From: Methylopila capsulata
GTDB lineage: Bacteria > Pseudomonadota > Alphaproteobacteria > Rhizobiales > Methylopilaceae
Assembly: GCF_016907975.1 (NCBI RefSeq)
Contig: NZ_JAFBCY010000003.1
Coordinates: 558,001-622,000, forward strand
DNA length: 64,000 bases
Reading direction: 5' to 3'
Shown here: piece after piece, positions 1-8,222 of the stretch
Position numbering within the stretch: the stretch's first letter is position 1
How the letters are laid out: each line of letters opens with the position of its first letter
Position numbers and translations under genes: made by a program
The notes under the pieces: model-generated
What the model was told of the DNA's origin: nothing
Seen by the model: the letters and a program-made list of their open reading frames with translations, nothing else
Databases searched by the model: none

Positions 1-577
1 TCGGCGCCGTGTGGCCACGCTCGGTCAAAAGACCGTCCAGACGCTGGTCGTAGGCGTCGGTGGGCACGCGCTCCACCTCCTGCGCGGCGAAGGCGAGCCC
101 GACCGCGATGGTCGGCCGCGACGCCCTGAGCTTCTCCAGCGAGCGGTCGTAGAAGCCGCCGCCGTAGCCCAGGCGGAAGCCGCGGGCGTCGAAGGCGGCG
201 AGCGGGGCGAACAGCAGGTCGGGCTCGACCTCCTCGGCGGCATCGCCCGGCTCCAGAAGGCCGAAACGGCGGGTCTCGAGCGGCTCGCCCGGCGCCCAGG
301 CGCGGAACACCAGCGGCGCGTCCTTGCGCGCGATCACGGGCAAGCAGAGGGGGACGCCCATGGCGTGGAGCCGCGCCATCAGCGGCGCGGTCCCGATCTC
401 GCCGCGGATCGCGACGAAGACGGACACGCGCCGGGGCCGCAGTCGGCCCACGAGTTCGGCGCCGATCTCGGCGACCGCCTCCGCCGCCCGCGCGCGTTCG
501 TCGGGCGGAATCGCCGCCCGGCGCGCGAGCGTCTCGGCCCGGAGCGCCGCCTTGAGGGCGGCGGGGTCGGTGGTCAT
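1..577 (-). CDS. fau: 5-formyltetrahydrofolate cyclo-ligase (3' end beyond window)
   Basis: Read on the minus strand, an open frame runs from ATG at 577 off the left edge, giving about 192 residues. It contains the family's C-terminal nucleotide-binding signature, with LGYGGGFYDR and a downstream AVGLAF segment. The enzyme converts 5-formyl-THF to 5,10-methenyl-THF with ATP in the cytoplasm. It lies directly downstream of 6S RNA and zapA, the order conserved from E. coli (zapA-ssrS-ygfA) to alphaproteobacteria. A second in-frame ATG at 589 would add four residues; no clear Shine-Dalgarno decides between them. Only the last few residues and the stop are missing. Confidence 0.93.
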   Translation of the reverse strand, partial: MTTDPAALKAALRAETLARRAAIPPDERARAAEAVAEIGAELVGRLRPRRVSVFVAIRGEIGTAPLMARLHAMGVPLCLPVIARKDAPLVFRAWAPGEPLETRRFGLLEPGDAAEEVEPDLLFAPLAAFDARGFRLGYGGGFYDRSLEKLRASRPTIAVGLAFAAQEVERVPTDAYDQRLDGLLTERGHTAP

Positions 578-602
578 CGTTCGTGTCATGCGAGATGAGA
601 AG

Positions 603-762
603 CGCGGAGCCGCAGAGGCCGTTGGATGTAAGATCCCGGGACACCTACATAGTAGGTGGGCGCCGTTGTGACCAAGACCACGGTCGAGACCAGTGACAGC
701 TCCCGTTCGGAATCGTAAGGGCCCGGGGATTCAAGTCTCCTGACGCACCCCGCAGCACCGCA
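603..762 (-). ncRNA. ssrS: 6S RNA
   Basis: The stretch between zapA and fau has the expected place, strand and length (about 160 nt). Its ends pair: the 5' arm (complement of 743-761) and the 3' arm (complement of 604-622) form a 19-bp terminal stem with a few G-U pairs. The interior holds CCCGGGCCC near the 5' side and GTCCCGGGATC near the 3' side, giving the second closing stem around a large central bubble, as in alphaproteobacterial 6S. Its known role is to bind the housekeeping sigma-RNA polymerase as a promoter mimic. Ends are estimated from the stem and the promoter, so they are good to a few bases. Confidence 0.85.
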
Positions 763-768
763 ACGCCA

Positions 769-797
769 ATGTAAGCGAGCGGAGGGAGAAGCGCCAG
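769..797 (-). promoter_or_regulatory. probable 6S RNA promoter (-10)
   Basis: On the minus strand TTACAT (774 down to 769) lies about 7 bases before the 5' end predicted independently from the terminal stem of 6S RNA. The -35 region about 17 bases upstream is weak, so the call rests on the -10 and its spacing. Confidence 0.4.
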
Positions 798-868
798 TGG
801 CGTCTCGAAGCAAGGCACCAAGCCGACCGAATGCCAAGTCTTGACAGCCTTCGAACGTGCGCCCCGCC

Positions 869-1240
869 CTACTCCCGCCGCACCCCGTCCGACAGCTCCT
901 CCGCCAGCCGCTCCAGCCGTTCGGCGGCGGCGGCGATCTCGTTCGCGACGTCGGCGTGGCGGCCGTCGAGCGCGGCGCCGGCGTCCGCGTGGGCGGCCCT
1001 GAGGCCGGCGATCTCGGCTTCGAGCGCGGCGTGGCGCTTCTTGGCCTCGCTCAGCTCGTCCGCCACCATGATCGCGGTCATGATCGACAGGCGGACGTCG
1101 CCGACCTCGCCGAACGTGCCGCGCAGGTTGGAGAAGCGGCCGTCGACCTCGCGGCCGAGCGCGAGAAGGTGCTCCTCCTCGCCCTCCCCGCAGGCCATGC
1201 GGTAGTCGCGTCCGCCGATCGTGACCTTGACCTGCGCCAC
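869..1240 (-). CDS. zapA: cell division protein ZapA
   Basis: A 123-residue protein starting at GTG 1240 (VAQVKVTIGGRDYRMACGEG). It has the ZapA pattern: an N-terminal beta-rich head with VTIGGRDYR, then EEHLLALGREVDGRF and a long C-terminal helix that forms the coiled-coil dimer. ZapA cross-links FtsZ protofilaments at the midcell Z-ring. The GTG is chosen because it begins the conserved domain and lies 5 nt after the stop of the DUF4164 gene, so the two are probably co-transcribed and coupled. The 6S RNA follows downstream. Confidence 0.9.
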   Translation of the reverse strand: MAQVKVTIGGRDYRMACGEGEEEHLLALGREVDGRFSNLRGTFGEVGDVRLSIMTAIMVADELSEAKKRHAALEAEIAGLRAAHADAGAALDGRHADVANEIAAAAERLERLAEELSDGVRRE

Positions 1241-1245
1241 CGCGA

Positions 1246-1518
1246 TCAGCCCTCCGTCTCGGCGAGCGCGGCGCGCACCGCCTCCATCGCCGCGTCGATG
1301 CGCGTCGCGAGCTCGCGGTCGCCTTCCCCCGCCGCCTCGGCGCGCTGGGCGGCCTGGTCGAGCAGCTCCGCGAGGCGCAGGCGATCGTCGGCGAAGGCGC
1401 CGAGTTCCTCCTCGCGGGCGCGGGCGGCGTCCGCCGCGTCGAGCGCCCGGCCGACCGCCGCCTCGGCCGCGTCGAGCGCGGCGTCGAGACGTTTCAGCGC
1501 GGCGTCCAGCTCGCTCAC
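1246..1518 (-). CDS. DUF4164 family small coiled-coil protein
   Basis: A 90-residue protein made almost entirely of Ala/Glu/Arg/Leu-rich heptads (MSELDAALKRLDAALDAAEA and onwards), so a single long coiled coil is likely. It has no signal peptide or membrane segment. Small proteins of this type (DUF4164) sit immediately upstream of zapA in many Hyphomicrobiales, suggesting a link to the divisome, but the function is unknown. It is the first gene of the unit that continues through zapA, with a good promoter at 1590-1618. Confidence 0.75.
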   Translation of the reverse strand: MSELDAALKRLDAALDAAEAAVGRALDAADAARAREEELGAFADDRLRLAELLDQAAQRAEAAGEGDRELATRIDAAMEAVRAALAETEG

Positions 1519-1589
1519 CCCTTGGCTCCCCCGGCGTCGGCCGCGACCAAACGCGAAAGCGTCGATCAGGCAAGACCTTGCGCGCCCGA

Positions 1590-1618
1590 CTTTAAGAGCT
1601 GCGTCGAAGTTGCGTCAA
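1590..1618 (-). promoter_or_regulatory. promoter of the DUF4164-zapA unit
   Basis: On the minus strand TTGACG (1618-1613) and TTAAAG (1595-1590) are separated by 17 bases, about 70 bases upstream of the DUF4164 start. This is a good match to a sigma-70-type promoter. It is divergent from the tkt promoter in the same 345-bp intergenic region (1519-1863). Confidence 0.5.
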
Positions 1619-1673
1619 TCGCGCGCGCCCCGGCGTCCACGGCTTTCGCGGAAACCACGCCGGCCGCTGCGTA

Positions 1674-1701
1674 TTGACATGTTTGGGCGCCCCTTTAAAC
1701 G
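1674..1701 (+). promoter_or_regulatory. candidate tkt promoter
   Basis: A perfect TTGACA (1674-1679) is followed after 16 bases by TAAACG (1696-1701), inside a small AT-richer patch. It would give a leader of about 155 nt before the tkt ATG at 1864. Nothing else gene-like is seen between 1702 and 1863. Confidence 0.45.
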
Positions 1702-1863
1702 TCCGGGCAACCTCGGCGTCCGCCGCAGTTTCGAGGGCGACGGCGTCTCCCCGGAGCGTCCGTCCGACGACCGCGCGGCCGGTCGACCCGTCTTTCGTAG
1801 GGATCGCTTCGTCCGGCGAAACGTTCTCCGCGGAGACAGAACTCAAGGATCGGATCTCCCACG

Positions 1864-3852
1864 ATGACCGACGCGATCGACACCCGCCGGCTGGCCAACG
1901 CCATCCGCGCCCTCTCCATGGACGCGGTCGAGAAGGCGAACTCCGGCCATCCCGGCATGCCGATGGGCATGGCGGACGTGGCGACCGTGCTGTTCACCAA
2001 GGTCCTGAAATTCGACGCCGCCGATCCGCACTGGTTCGACCGCGACCGTTTCGTGCTCTCCGCCGGCCACGGCTCGATGCTGCTCTATTCGCTGCTGCAT
2101 CTCACCGGCTCCAAGGAGATGACGATCGAGGAGCTGAAGCGCTTCCGGCAGGTCGGCTCGCGCACGCCAGGCCATCCCGAGCGCGGCCACACCGAGGGCA
2201 TCGAGACCACGACGGGCCCCCTCGGCGCGGGCATCTCGAACTCCGTCGGCCTCGCGCTGGCCGAGCGCATCCTCGCCGCGCAGTACCCGACGCTGACCGA
2301 CCACCGCACCTTCGCGATCTGTTCGGACGGCGACCTGATGGAGGGCATCAGCCAGGAGGCGATCGCGATCGCGGGGCACTACAAACTGAGCAAGCTTGTG
2401 TTCCTTTACGACGACAACGGCATCTCGATCGACGGCGAGACCTCGCTGTCCGACTCGGTCGACCAGATCGCCCGCTTCCAGGCCTGCGGCTGGAACGCCG
2501 TCCGCATCGACGGCCACGACGCCGAGGCGATCGAGGCTGCGATCAAGGCGACCGAAGGGTCGGACAAGCCGACGCTCATCGCCTGCAAGACCACGATCGG
2601 CTTCGGCGCGCCCAACAAGGGCGGCACGGAGAAGGTCCACGGCTCGCCGCTCGGCGCGGAGGAGATCGCCGCCGCCCGTAAGGAGCTCGGCTGGGAGTAT
2701 CCCCCGTTCGTGATCCCGGACGACGTGAAGCAGGCCTGGGAAAAGGCCGGCTCGCGCGGCGCCGGCGCCCGCGCCGAATGGGAAAAGCGTCTCGCGGCGC
2801 TCGGCGCCGACGAGAAGGCCGAGTTCCTGCGCCGCCAGCGCGCGGAGCTTCCCGCGGGCTTTGCGAAGGCGATGGCCGACTACAAGGCGAAGCTCTACGC
2901 CGAGCCCAAGGAGATGGCGACGCGCAAGGCCGGCGAGGCCGCGCTGACCGTCGTCTCGCAGGCGCTGCCGGAGTTGGTCTCCGGCTCGGCCGATCTTACG
3001 CCGTCGAACAACACCTTCACCAAGAACATGACGGTGGTCTCCCCCGGGTCCTACGGCGGCACCTTCGTGCACTGGGGCATCCGCGAGCACGGCATGGCGG
3101 GCGCCATCAACGGCATGGCGATCCACGGCGGCCTGCTGCCGGTGGGCTCGACCTTCCTCGTGTTCTCCGACTATTGCCGCCCGTCGCTGCGCCTCGCCGC
3201 GCTGATGAAGCTGCGCGTGGTGCAGGTGTTCACCCACGACTCGATCGGCGTCGGCGAAGACGGCCCGACCCATCAGCCGGTGGAGCACGTCGCCTCCCTG
3301 CGCGCGATCCCGAACCTCAACGTGTTCCGCCCGGCGGACACGATCGAGACGGCGGAGGCTTGGGAGCTTGCGGTCTCGAGCCTGGAGCGCCCGAGCCTGC
3401 TGGTGTTGACGCGCCAGAACCTGCCGCAGCTCCGGCTCGAGGATAAGGGCAACCTGACCGCCAAGGGCGGCTACGAGCTCGCCGCCGCCGACGGCCCGGC
3501 GAAGGTCAGCCTGTTCGCCACCGGCTCGGAGGTCAGCCTCGCGATGGAGGCCAAGGCCAAGCTCGACGCCGCGGGCGTTCCGACCCGCGTGGTGTCGATC
3601 CCCTGCTTCGAGCTGTTCTTCGACCAGCCGGGCGCCTACCGCGCCGAAGTGATCGGCACGGCGCCGGTCAAGATCGCGATCGAGGCCGCCATCCGGCAGG
3701 GCTGGGACGCGATCGTCGGCTCCGACGGCGGCTTCGTCGGCATGTCGAGCTTCGGCGAGAGCGGCCCCTACAAGGAGGTCTACGCGCACTTCGGCATCAC
3801 GACCGAGGCCGTCGTGGCGCTCGCCAACGCGATGGCCGAGACCTCCGCATAA
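1864..3852 (+). CDS. tkt: transketolase
   Basis: The 662-residue length is normal for bacterial transketolase. The N-terminal thiamine-diphosphate domain has [12 protein letters not shown] (about residues 27-38) and the metal/ThDP-binding [13 protein letters not shown] (from about 154). The middle domain has GIREHGM, carrying the catalytic Glu that activates ThDP, followed by the C-terminal transketolase domain. It transfers two-carbon units between ketose and aldose phosphates in the pentose phosphate pathway or Calvin cycle. It is the first gene of a central-carbon cluster with gap, pgk and fba on the same strand; no Rubisco gene is in view, so a pentose-phosphate/gluconeogenic role is the safer reading. 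Confidence 0.97.
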   Translation: MTDAIDTRRLANAIRALSMDAVEKANSGHPGMPMGMADVATVLFTKVLKFDAADPHWFDRDRFVLSAGHGSMLLYSLLHLTGSKEMTIEELKRFRQVGSRTPGHPERGHTEGIETTTGPLGAGISNSVGLALAERILAAQYPTLTDHRTFAICSDGDLMEGISQEAIAIAGHYKLSKLVFLYDDNGISIDGETSLSDSVDQIARFQACGWNAVRIDGHDAEAIEAAIKATEGSDKPTLIACKTTIGFGAPNKGGTEKVHGSPLGAEEIAAARKELGWEYPPFVIPDDVKQAWEKAGSRGAGARAEWEKRLAALGADEKAEFLRRQRAELPAGFAKAMADYKAKLYAEPKEMATRKAGEAALTVVSQALPELVSGSADLTPSNNTFTKNMTVVSPGSYGGTFVHWGIREHGMAGAINGMAIHGGLLPVGSTFLVFSDYCRPSLRLAALMKLRVVQVFTHDSIGVGEDGPTHQPVEHVASLRAIPNLNVFRPADTIETAEAWELAVSSLERPSLLVLTRQNLPQLRLEDKGNLTAKGGYELAAADGPAKVSLFATGSEVSLAMEAKAKLDAAGVPTRVVSIPCFELFFDQPGAYRAEVIGTAPVKIAIEAAIRQGWDAIVGSDGGFVGMSSFGESGPYKEVYAHFGITTEAVVALANAMAETSA

Positions 3853-3900
3853 TCACGGGCGTGAATGGCGGTCTACGCCAAAACTCATGCGCATTTTTTC

Positions 3901-3952
3901 CCGCGAGGCCCCATATAGGGGCCCGCGGCGGCCCGCGATCCCTCAGGATCGC
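3901..3952. repeat. two inverted repeats between tkt and gap
   Basis: The 177-bp tkt-gap spacer holds an imperfect palindrome at 3901-3928, with arms CCGCG.GGCCCC and GGGGCC.CGCGG around ATATA. A second hairpin follows at 3935-3952, GCGATCC and GGATCGC with a 4-base loop. Neither is followed by a T-run on the plus strand. The second could weakly terminate tkt; the first could be an operator for gap. Both roles are inference. Confidence 0.35.
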
Positions 3953-4029
3953 AGGCCCGCGTCGACAGGGATGACAATCGGGGCGTCGGGCGGACAAGCG
4001 CGGCGCGACAGGGAAGGGAAGACACGACA

Positions 4030-5040
4030 ATGGCGGTGAAGGTCGCGATCAACGGCTTCGGGCGCATCGGACGGCTGGTGCTCCGGGCGATCGTTGAGTC
4101 CGGGCGCAAGGACATCCAGGTGGTCGCGATCAACGACCTGGGGCCGGTGGAGACCAACGCGCACCTGCTGCGCTACGACTCGGTCCACGGCCGCTTTCCC
4201 GCCGAGGTGACCGTCAACGGCGACGTCATCACCGTCGCGGGCCACGGCGACATCAAGGTCACCGCGATCCGCAACCCGGCCGAGCTGCCGCACGCCGAGC
4301 TCGGCGTCGAGATCGCGCTCGAGTGCACGGGGCTGTTCACGGCGAAGGACAAGGCCGCAGCGCACCTGCAGGCCGGCGCGAAGCGCGTCATCGTCTCGGC
4401 TCCCGGCGACGGCGTCGACCTGACGGTCGTGTTCGGCGTCAACGAAGACAAGCTGACGAAGGACCATCTGATCGTCTCGAACGCGTCCTGCACCACGAAC
4501 TGCCTGGCGCCCGTCGCCAAGGTGCTGAACGACGCGATCGGCATCGACCACGGGTTCATGACGACGATCCATTCCTACACCGGCGACCAGCCGACGCTCG
4601 ACACCATGCACAAGGACCTCTACCGCGCCCGCGCGGCGGCCCTCAGCATGATCCCGACCTCGACCGGCGCCGCGAAGGCCGTCGGCCTCGTGCTGCCGGA
4701 GCTCAAGGGCAAGCTCGACGGCGTCTCGATCCGCGTGCCGACCCCGAACGTCTCGGTCATCGACTTCAAGTTCGTGGCCAAGCGTCCGACCAGCGTGCAG
4801 GAGGTCAACGACGCCGTGAAGGCGGCGGCCGCCGGCAAGCTCAAGGGCATTCTCGACGTGGTCGACGCGCCGCTGGTGTCGTCGGACTTCAACCACAACC
4901 CGCACTCGTCGAGCTTCGCGCTCGACCAGACCAAGGTGCTCGAAGGCACCTTCGTCCGCGTGCTGAGCTGGTACGACAACGAGTGGGGCTTCTCGTCCCG
5001 CATGTCGGACACCGCGACCGCGCTCGCGAAGTTCCTCTGA
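4030..5040 (+). CDS. gap: glyceraldehyde-3-phosphate dehydrogenase, type I
   Basis: A 336-residue protein with the complete GAPDH pattern. The N-terminal Rossmann motif is [13 protein letters not shown], the catalytic Cys is in [12 protein letters not shown], and SYTGDQ and WYDNEWGF come later. It oxidises glyceraldehyde-3-phosphate to 1,3-bisphosphoglycerate, or the reverse in gluconeogenesis, in the cytosol. The AIND segment at the end of the second beta strand keeps the Asp typical of NAD use, although the [12 protein letters not shown] stretch resembles alphaproteobacterial enzymes of both glycolytic and Calvin type. A strong purine-rich ribosome site (GGGAAGGGAAG) precedes the ATG. It lies between tkt and pgk. 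Confidence 0.97.
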   Translation: MAVKVAINGFGRIGRLVLRAIVESGRKDIQVVAINDLGPVETNAHLLRYDSVHGRFPAEVTVNGDVITVAGHGDIKVTAIRNPAELPHAELGVEIALECTGLFTAKDKAAAHLQAGAKRVIVSAPGDGVDLTVVFGVNEDKLTKDHLIVSNASCTTNCLAPVAKVLNDAIGIDHGFMTTIHSYTGDQPTLDTMHKDLYRARAAALSMIPTSTGAAKAVGLVLPELKGKLDGVSIRVPTPNVSVIDFKFVAKRPTSVQEVNDAVKAAAAGKLKGILDVVDAPLVSSDFNHNPHSSSFALDQTKVLEGTFVRVLSWYDNEWGFSSRMSDTATALAKFL

Positions 5041-5065
5041 GGCCCGACGCGGCCGAACCGCCGCC

Positions 5066-5094
5066 GTGCGTCCCGGCCCTCGGCCGGGGCGCAC
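5066..5094 (+). terminator. hairpin after gap
   Basis: A 13-bp stem (GTGCGTCCCGGCC pairing with GGCCGGGGCGCAC, one G-U pair) with a 3-base loop lies 26 bases after the gap stop. There is no U-run, so it may stabilise the gap transcript or attenuate read-through into pgk instead of fully terminating. Confidence 0.4.
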
Positions 5095-5164
5095 GTTCGA
5101 GGACTTGCCCGGGTTCTCTGACGACCAATAAAGGCCGAACGGCCGCGCTGGGGGACACAGCCTG

Positions 5165-6364
5165 ATGACCGACTTCAAGACCCTCGACGACGTCGACGTC
5201 GCCGGAAAGCGCGTGCTCGTGCGCGTCGACCTGAACGTGCCGATGGACGGGGCGCGGGTGACCGACGACACCCGGCTGCGGGCGATCCAGCCCACGCTGA
5301 ACGAGCTCGCCCAGAAGGGCGCCAAGACCGTCCTGCTCGCCCACTTCGGCCGGCCGAAGGGCAAGCGCGACGACAGCCAGTCGCTGAAGGTCGTGATCCC
5401 AGCGCTCGAAACGGCGCTGATGCAGGACGTCGGCTTCGTGGACGACTGCGTGGGCGAGGCCGCGGAAGCGGCCGTCGCGCGCATGACGCCGGGCGACGTG
5501 CTGCTGCTGGAGAACGTCCGGTTCCACCCGGGCGAGGAAAAGAACGACCCGGCCTTCGCCGCCGAACTCGCCAAGCTCGGCGACATCTACGTCAACGACG
5601 CCTTCTCCGCCGCGCACCGCGCGCACGCCTCGACCGAAGCCCTCGCGAAGCTGCTGCCGGCCTACGCCGGCCGCTCCATGCAGGCCGAGCTCGACGCGCT
5701 GACCAAGGCGCTCGGCGCGCCTCAGCGCCCCGTGGTCGCAGTCGTCGGCGGCGCCAAGGTCTCGACCAAGCTCGACCTGCTCGGCAACCTCGTCGCCAAG
5801 GTCGACTACCTCGTGATCGGCGGCGGCATGGCCAACACCTTCCTCGCGGCCGACGGGGTCGACGTCGGCAAGTCGCTGTGCGAGCGCGACCTGCTCGACA
5901 CCGCGCGCGAGATCACGGCCAAGGCCGCCGCGGCGGGCTGCCGGATCGTGCTGGCGAGCGACGGGCGGCTGTCGAAGGAGTTCAAGGCCAACGCCGAAAA
6001 CCGCGTCGCGCCGGTGACCGACGTCGCCGCCGACGAGATGATCCTCGACATCGGGCCGGACGGCGTGGCGGAGGTGTCCGCCGTGCTGGAGACGGCCAAG
6101 ACGCTGGTGTGGAACGGCCCGTTCGGCGCCTTCGAGATCGCGCCGTTCGACGAAGGCACGGTCGCGGTCGCCCGCAAGGCCGCGGAGCTGACCGACGAAG
6201 GCCGTCTTCTGTCCGTCGCCGGCGGCGGCGACACTGTGGCCGCCCTCAACCACGCGGGCGCCGCGGAAAGCTTCACCTACGTGTCGACCGCGGGCGGCGC
6301 CTTCCTCGAATGGCTCGAGGGCAAAGATCTGCCGGGCGTGAAGGCGCTCGCCGCGACAAAATAA
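5165..6364 (+). CDS. pgk: phosphoglycerate kinase
   Basis: The 399-residue length is normal. N-terminal substrate-binding motifs RVDLNVPM and HFGRPKG and the C-terminal nucleotide-binding GGGDTVAAL are all present, with [10 protein letters not shown] in between. It makes ATP from 1,3-bisphosphoglycerate in glycolysis, or the reverse in gluconeogenesis. It follows gap by 124 bp, and the next gene fba starts 51 bp after its stop, so gap, pgk and fba could share transcripts. Confidence 0.97.
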   Translation: MTDFKTLDDVDVAGKRVLVRVDLNVPMDGARVTDDTRLRAIQPTLNELAQKGAKTVLLAHFGRPKGKRDDSQSLKVVIPALETALMQDVGFVDDCVGEAAEAAVARMTPGDVLLLENVRFHPGEEKNDPAFAAELAKLGDIYVNDAFSAAHRAHASTEALAKLLPAYAGRSMQAELDALTKALGAPQRPVVAVVGGAKVSTKLDLLGNLVAKVDYLVIGGGMANTFLAADGVDVGKSLCERDLLDTAREITAKAAAAGCRIVLASDGRLSKEFKANAENRVAPVTDVAADEMILDIGPDGVAEVSAVLETAKTLVWNGPFGAFEIAPFDEGTVAVARKAAELTDEGRLLSVAGGGDTVAALNHAGAAESFTYVSTAGGAFLEWLEGKDLPGVKALAATK

Positions 6365-6380
6365 GCGTTCTGTTCTATAT
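6353..6380 (+). promoter_or_regulatory. weak candidate promoter of fba
   Basis: GCGACA (6353-6358), 16 bases, then CTATAT (6375-6380), at the end of and just after pgk and about 40 bases before the fba start. The -10 is good and the -35 matches only in GACA. Confidence 0.3.
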
Positions 6381-6415
6381 CAGGCGCAAACCGCGAACCG
6401 AACTTCGAGAGGCCC

Positions 6416-7381
6416 ATGAACGCTCAGACCAAGATCACCCCCGCGACCCATTCGCTCATCACGCCGCGGGTCAAGGAAATCCTGTCCTGGTACGAGAGCG
6501 ACAACCCGGGCACGAAGGCCAACCTCTACAGGCTGCTGATGACCGGCCGCCTCGCCGGCACCGGCAAGCTGGTGATCCTGCCCGTCGACCAGGGCTTCGA
6601 GCATGGCCCGGCGCGGTCCTTCGCGCCGAACCCGGCGGGCTATGACCCGCACTACCACTACCAGCTCGCGATCGACGCCGGCCTCAACGCCTACGCTGCG
6701 CCGCTCGGCATGCTGGAGGCGGGCGCCTCCACCTTCGCCGGCCAGATCCCGACCATCCTCAAGATGAACAGCGCGAACTCGCTGTCGCGCCTCAACGAAG
6801 ACGCCGACCAGGCGGTGACCGCGTCGGTCGCGGACGCTGTGCGCCTCGGCTGCTCGGCGATCGGCTTCACGATCTATCCCGGCTCCGACGCGGCCTACGA
6901 CCAGTTCGAGGAGATCCGCGAGCTGTCGGCCGAGGCCAAGTCGGTCGGCCTCGCGGTCGTGGTGTGGTCCTACGCCCGCGGCGGCACGCTGACGAAGAAG
7001 GGCGAGACCGCCGCCGACGTCATCGCCTACGCCGCCCACATGGCGGCGCTGCTCGGCGCCCACATCATCAAGGTCAAGCCGCCAACGGACCACCTCGAGC
7101 TCGACGCCGCGAAGAAGGCCTACGAGAAGGCCAAGATCCCGGTCTCGACGCTGTCCGAGCGCATCCAGGACGTGGTCAAGAGCTGCTTCGGCGGCCGCCG
7201 CATCGTCATCTTCTCGGGCGGCGAGACCAAGAACGACACCAACGCGCTGCTCTCCGAGATCAGCCAGATCGCGGCCGGCGGCGCCTTCGGCTCGATCATG
7301 GGCCGCAACGCCTTCCAGCGCCCGCGCGACGAGGCGATCGAGCTGCTCGGCAAGATCATCGACATCTACGCCAAGGCGTGA
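6416..7381 (+). CDS. fba: class I fructose-bisphosphate aldolase, DhnA/FbaB type
   Basis: A 321-residue TIM-barrel aldolase of the DhnA family (archaeal-type class I), not the zinc-dependent class II type. It has VDQGFEHGP near residue 58, GFTIYPGSD, and HIIKVKPP, whose lysine is the expected Schiff-base residue. GRNAFQRP near the C-terminus forms the phosphate site. It cleaves or condenses fructose-1,6-bisphosphate. Last of the central-carbon cluster, it is followed by a palindromic repeat (7395-7507). Substrate specificity for related sugar phosphates cannot be excluded, but the neighbours favour FBP. Confidence 0.9.
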   Translation: MNAQTKITPATHSLITPRVKEILSWYESDNPGTKANLYRLLMTGRLAGTGKLVILPVDQGFEHGPARSFAPNPAGYDPHYHYQLAIDAGLNAYAAPLGMLEAGASTFAGQIPTILKMNSANSLSRLNEDADQAVTASVADAVRLGCSAIGFTIYPGSDAAYDQFEEIRELSAEAKSVGLAVVVWSYARGGTLTKKGETAADVIAYAAHMAALLGAHIIKVKPPTDHLELDAAKKAYEKAKIPVSTLSERIQDVVKSCFGGRRIVIFSGGETKNDTNALLSEISQIAAGGAFGSIMGRNAFQRPRDEAIELLGKIIDIYAKA

Positions 7382-7394
7382 TCGACGTCTGACC

Positions 7395-7507
7395 TCATCC
7401 CGGACGTCGCGGCGCGAGCCGCGGCGATCCGGGATCGTCTTTTCGGGATGGCGTTCGTCCGTCCGACGATCCCGGCTCCGCGCCGACGACGCGCGGTCCG
7501 GGATGAC
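7395..7507. repeat. palindromic intergenic repeat, family A
   Basis: Begins TCATCCCGGAC and ends GTCCGGGATGACG, with inner GATCCGGGATCG and CGATCCCGG: a long imperfect inverted repeat of about 113 bp. Related copies lie at 10003-10107 and 36374-36478. It separates fba from the next unit and could fold as a bidirectional hairpin. Confidence 0.7.
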
Positions 7508-7580
7508 GACGCCCCGCCCCGCTTTCGCCACGCTCGGGCGTGAGACAGCGTCCACGCCATTCCCCGCCCGTCCGAGCCCC

Positions 7581-8222
7581 ATGACCCTTCCCCATCGCAC
7601 CCGCCTGATGCTCGTGACCCCGGAGCTCGCCGAGACCGAGGCCTTCGCGCCCGTCTTCGCCGCGGCGCTGGCGGCCGGCGACGTCGCCGCCGTCGTGGTC
7701 CGGCTCGCGGCCGCCGACGACCGCACCCGGATCGCGCGCGCGAAGCCCCTGATCGCGACGGCCCAGGAGGCCGGGGCCGCGGTGCTGCTCGCCGGCGACG
7801 GCGTCGAGGACATCATCGGCAAGGCCGGCGCGGACGGCGTTCATCTCGTCTCCTCGGCGCTGCTGCCCGACATGGTCGAGCGCTTCAGCCCGGAGAAGAT
7901 CGTCGGCTTCGCCGCCCCGCGCTCCCGCGACGCCGCAATGGAGGCGGGCGAGGCCGGAGTGGACTACCTGCTGATCGGCCTCGACGGCGCTGAGCCGTGG
8001 GACGCCGAGACCACCCGCGACCGCACCGAATGGTGGGCCGAGATCTTCGAGGTGCCCTGCGCCGGGTTCGCCGCCACGATCGATGACGTCGCGGCGATCG
8101 CCGCCGCGGGCGCCGAGTTCGTCGCGCTGGGCGACGCGGTGTGGCGCCACGTGGACGGCCCGGCGGCCGGCGTCGCCGCGGCCGGCGCGCAGATCACGCT
8201 CGGCCGGGCCCCGACGCCGTGA
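7581..8222 (+). CDS. thiamine-phosphate-synthase-like protein
   Basis: About 213 residues from ATG 7581, chosen because the upstream extension is repeat DNA and this ATG starts the conserved barrel (MTLPHRTRLMLVTPEL). The fold looks like ThiE: LVTPEL, AGADGVHLVSS, a GVDYLLIGL strand and the C-terminal AAAGAEFVALGDAVW. The pyrophosphate and thiazole-phosphate signatures of true ThiE (QLRxK, ND before GADGVHL, and GPxFxTxTK) are absent or changed. A divergent paralogue of unknown reaction is therefore more likely than active thiamine-phosphate synthase. It overlaps the next start by 4 bases (GTGA). Confidence 0.65.
   Translation: MTLPHRTRLMLVTPELAETEAFAPVFAAALAAGDVAAVVVRLAAADDRTRIARAKPLIATAQEAGAAVLLAGDGVEDIIGKAGADGVHLVSSALLPDMVERFSPEKIVGFAAPRSRDAAMEAGEAGVDYLLIGLDGAEPWDAETTRDRTEWWAEIFEVPCAGFAATIDDVAAIAAAGAEFVALGDAVWRHVDGPAAGVAAAGAQITLGRAPTP

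Noticed and set aside
1843-3789. 648-codon minus-strand frame opposite transketolase
   Set aside because: Composition-driven shadow: the plus strand encodes a full transketolase with all motifs, while the antisense product matches nothing.
1864-7381. tkt-gap-pgk-fba considered as part of a Calvin-cycle (cbb) operon
   Set aside because: No Rubisco, phosphoribulokinase or CbbR gene is nearby and the aldolase is DhnA-type class I, so a glycolytic/gluconeogenic cluster is the simpler reading.
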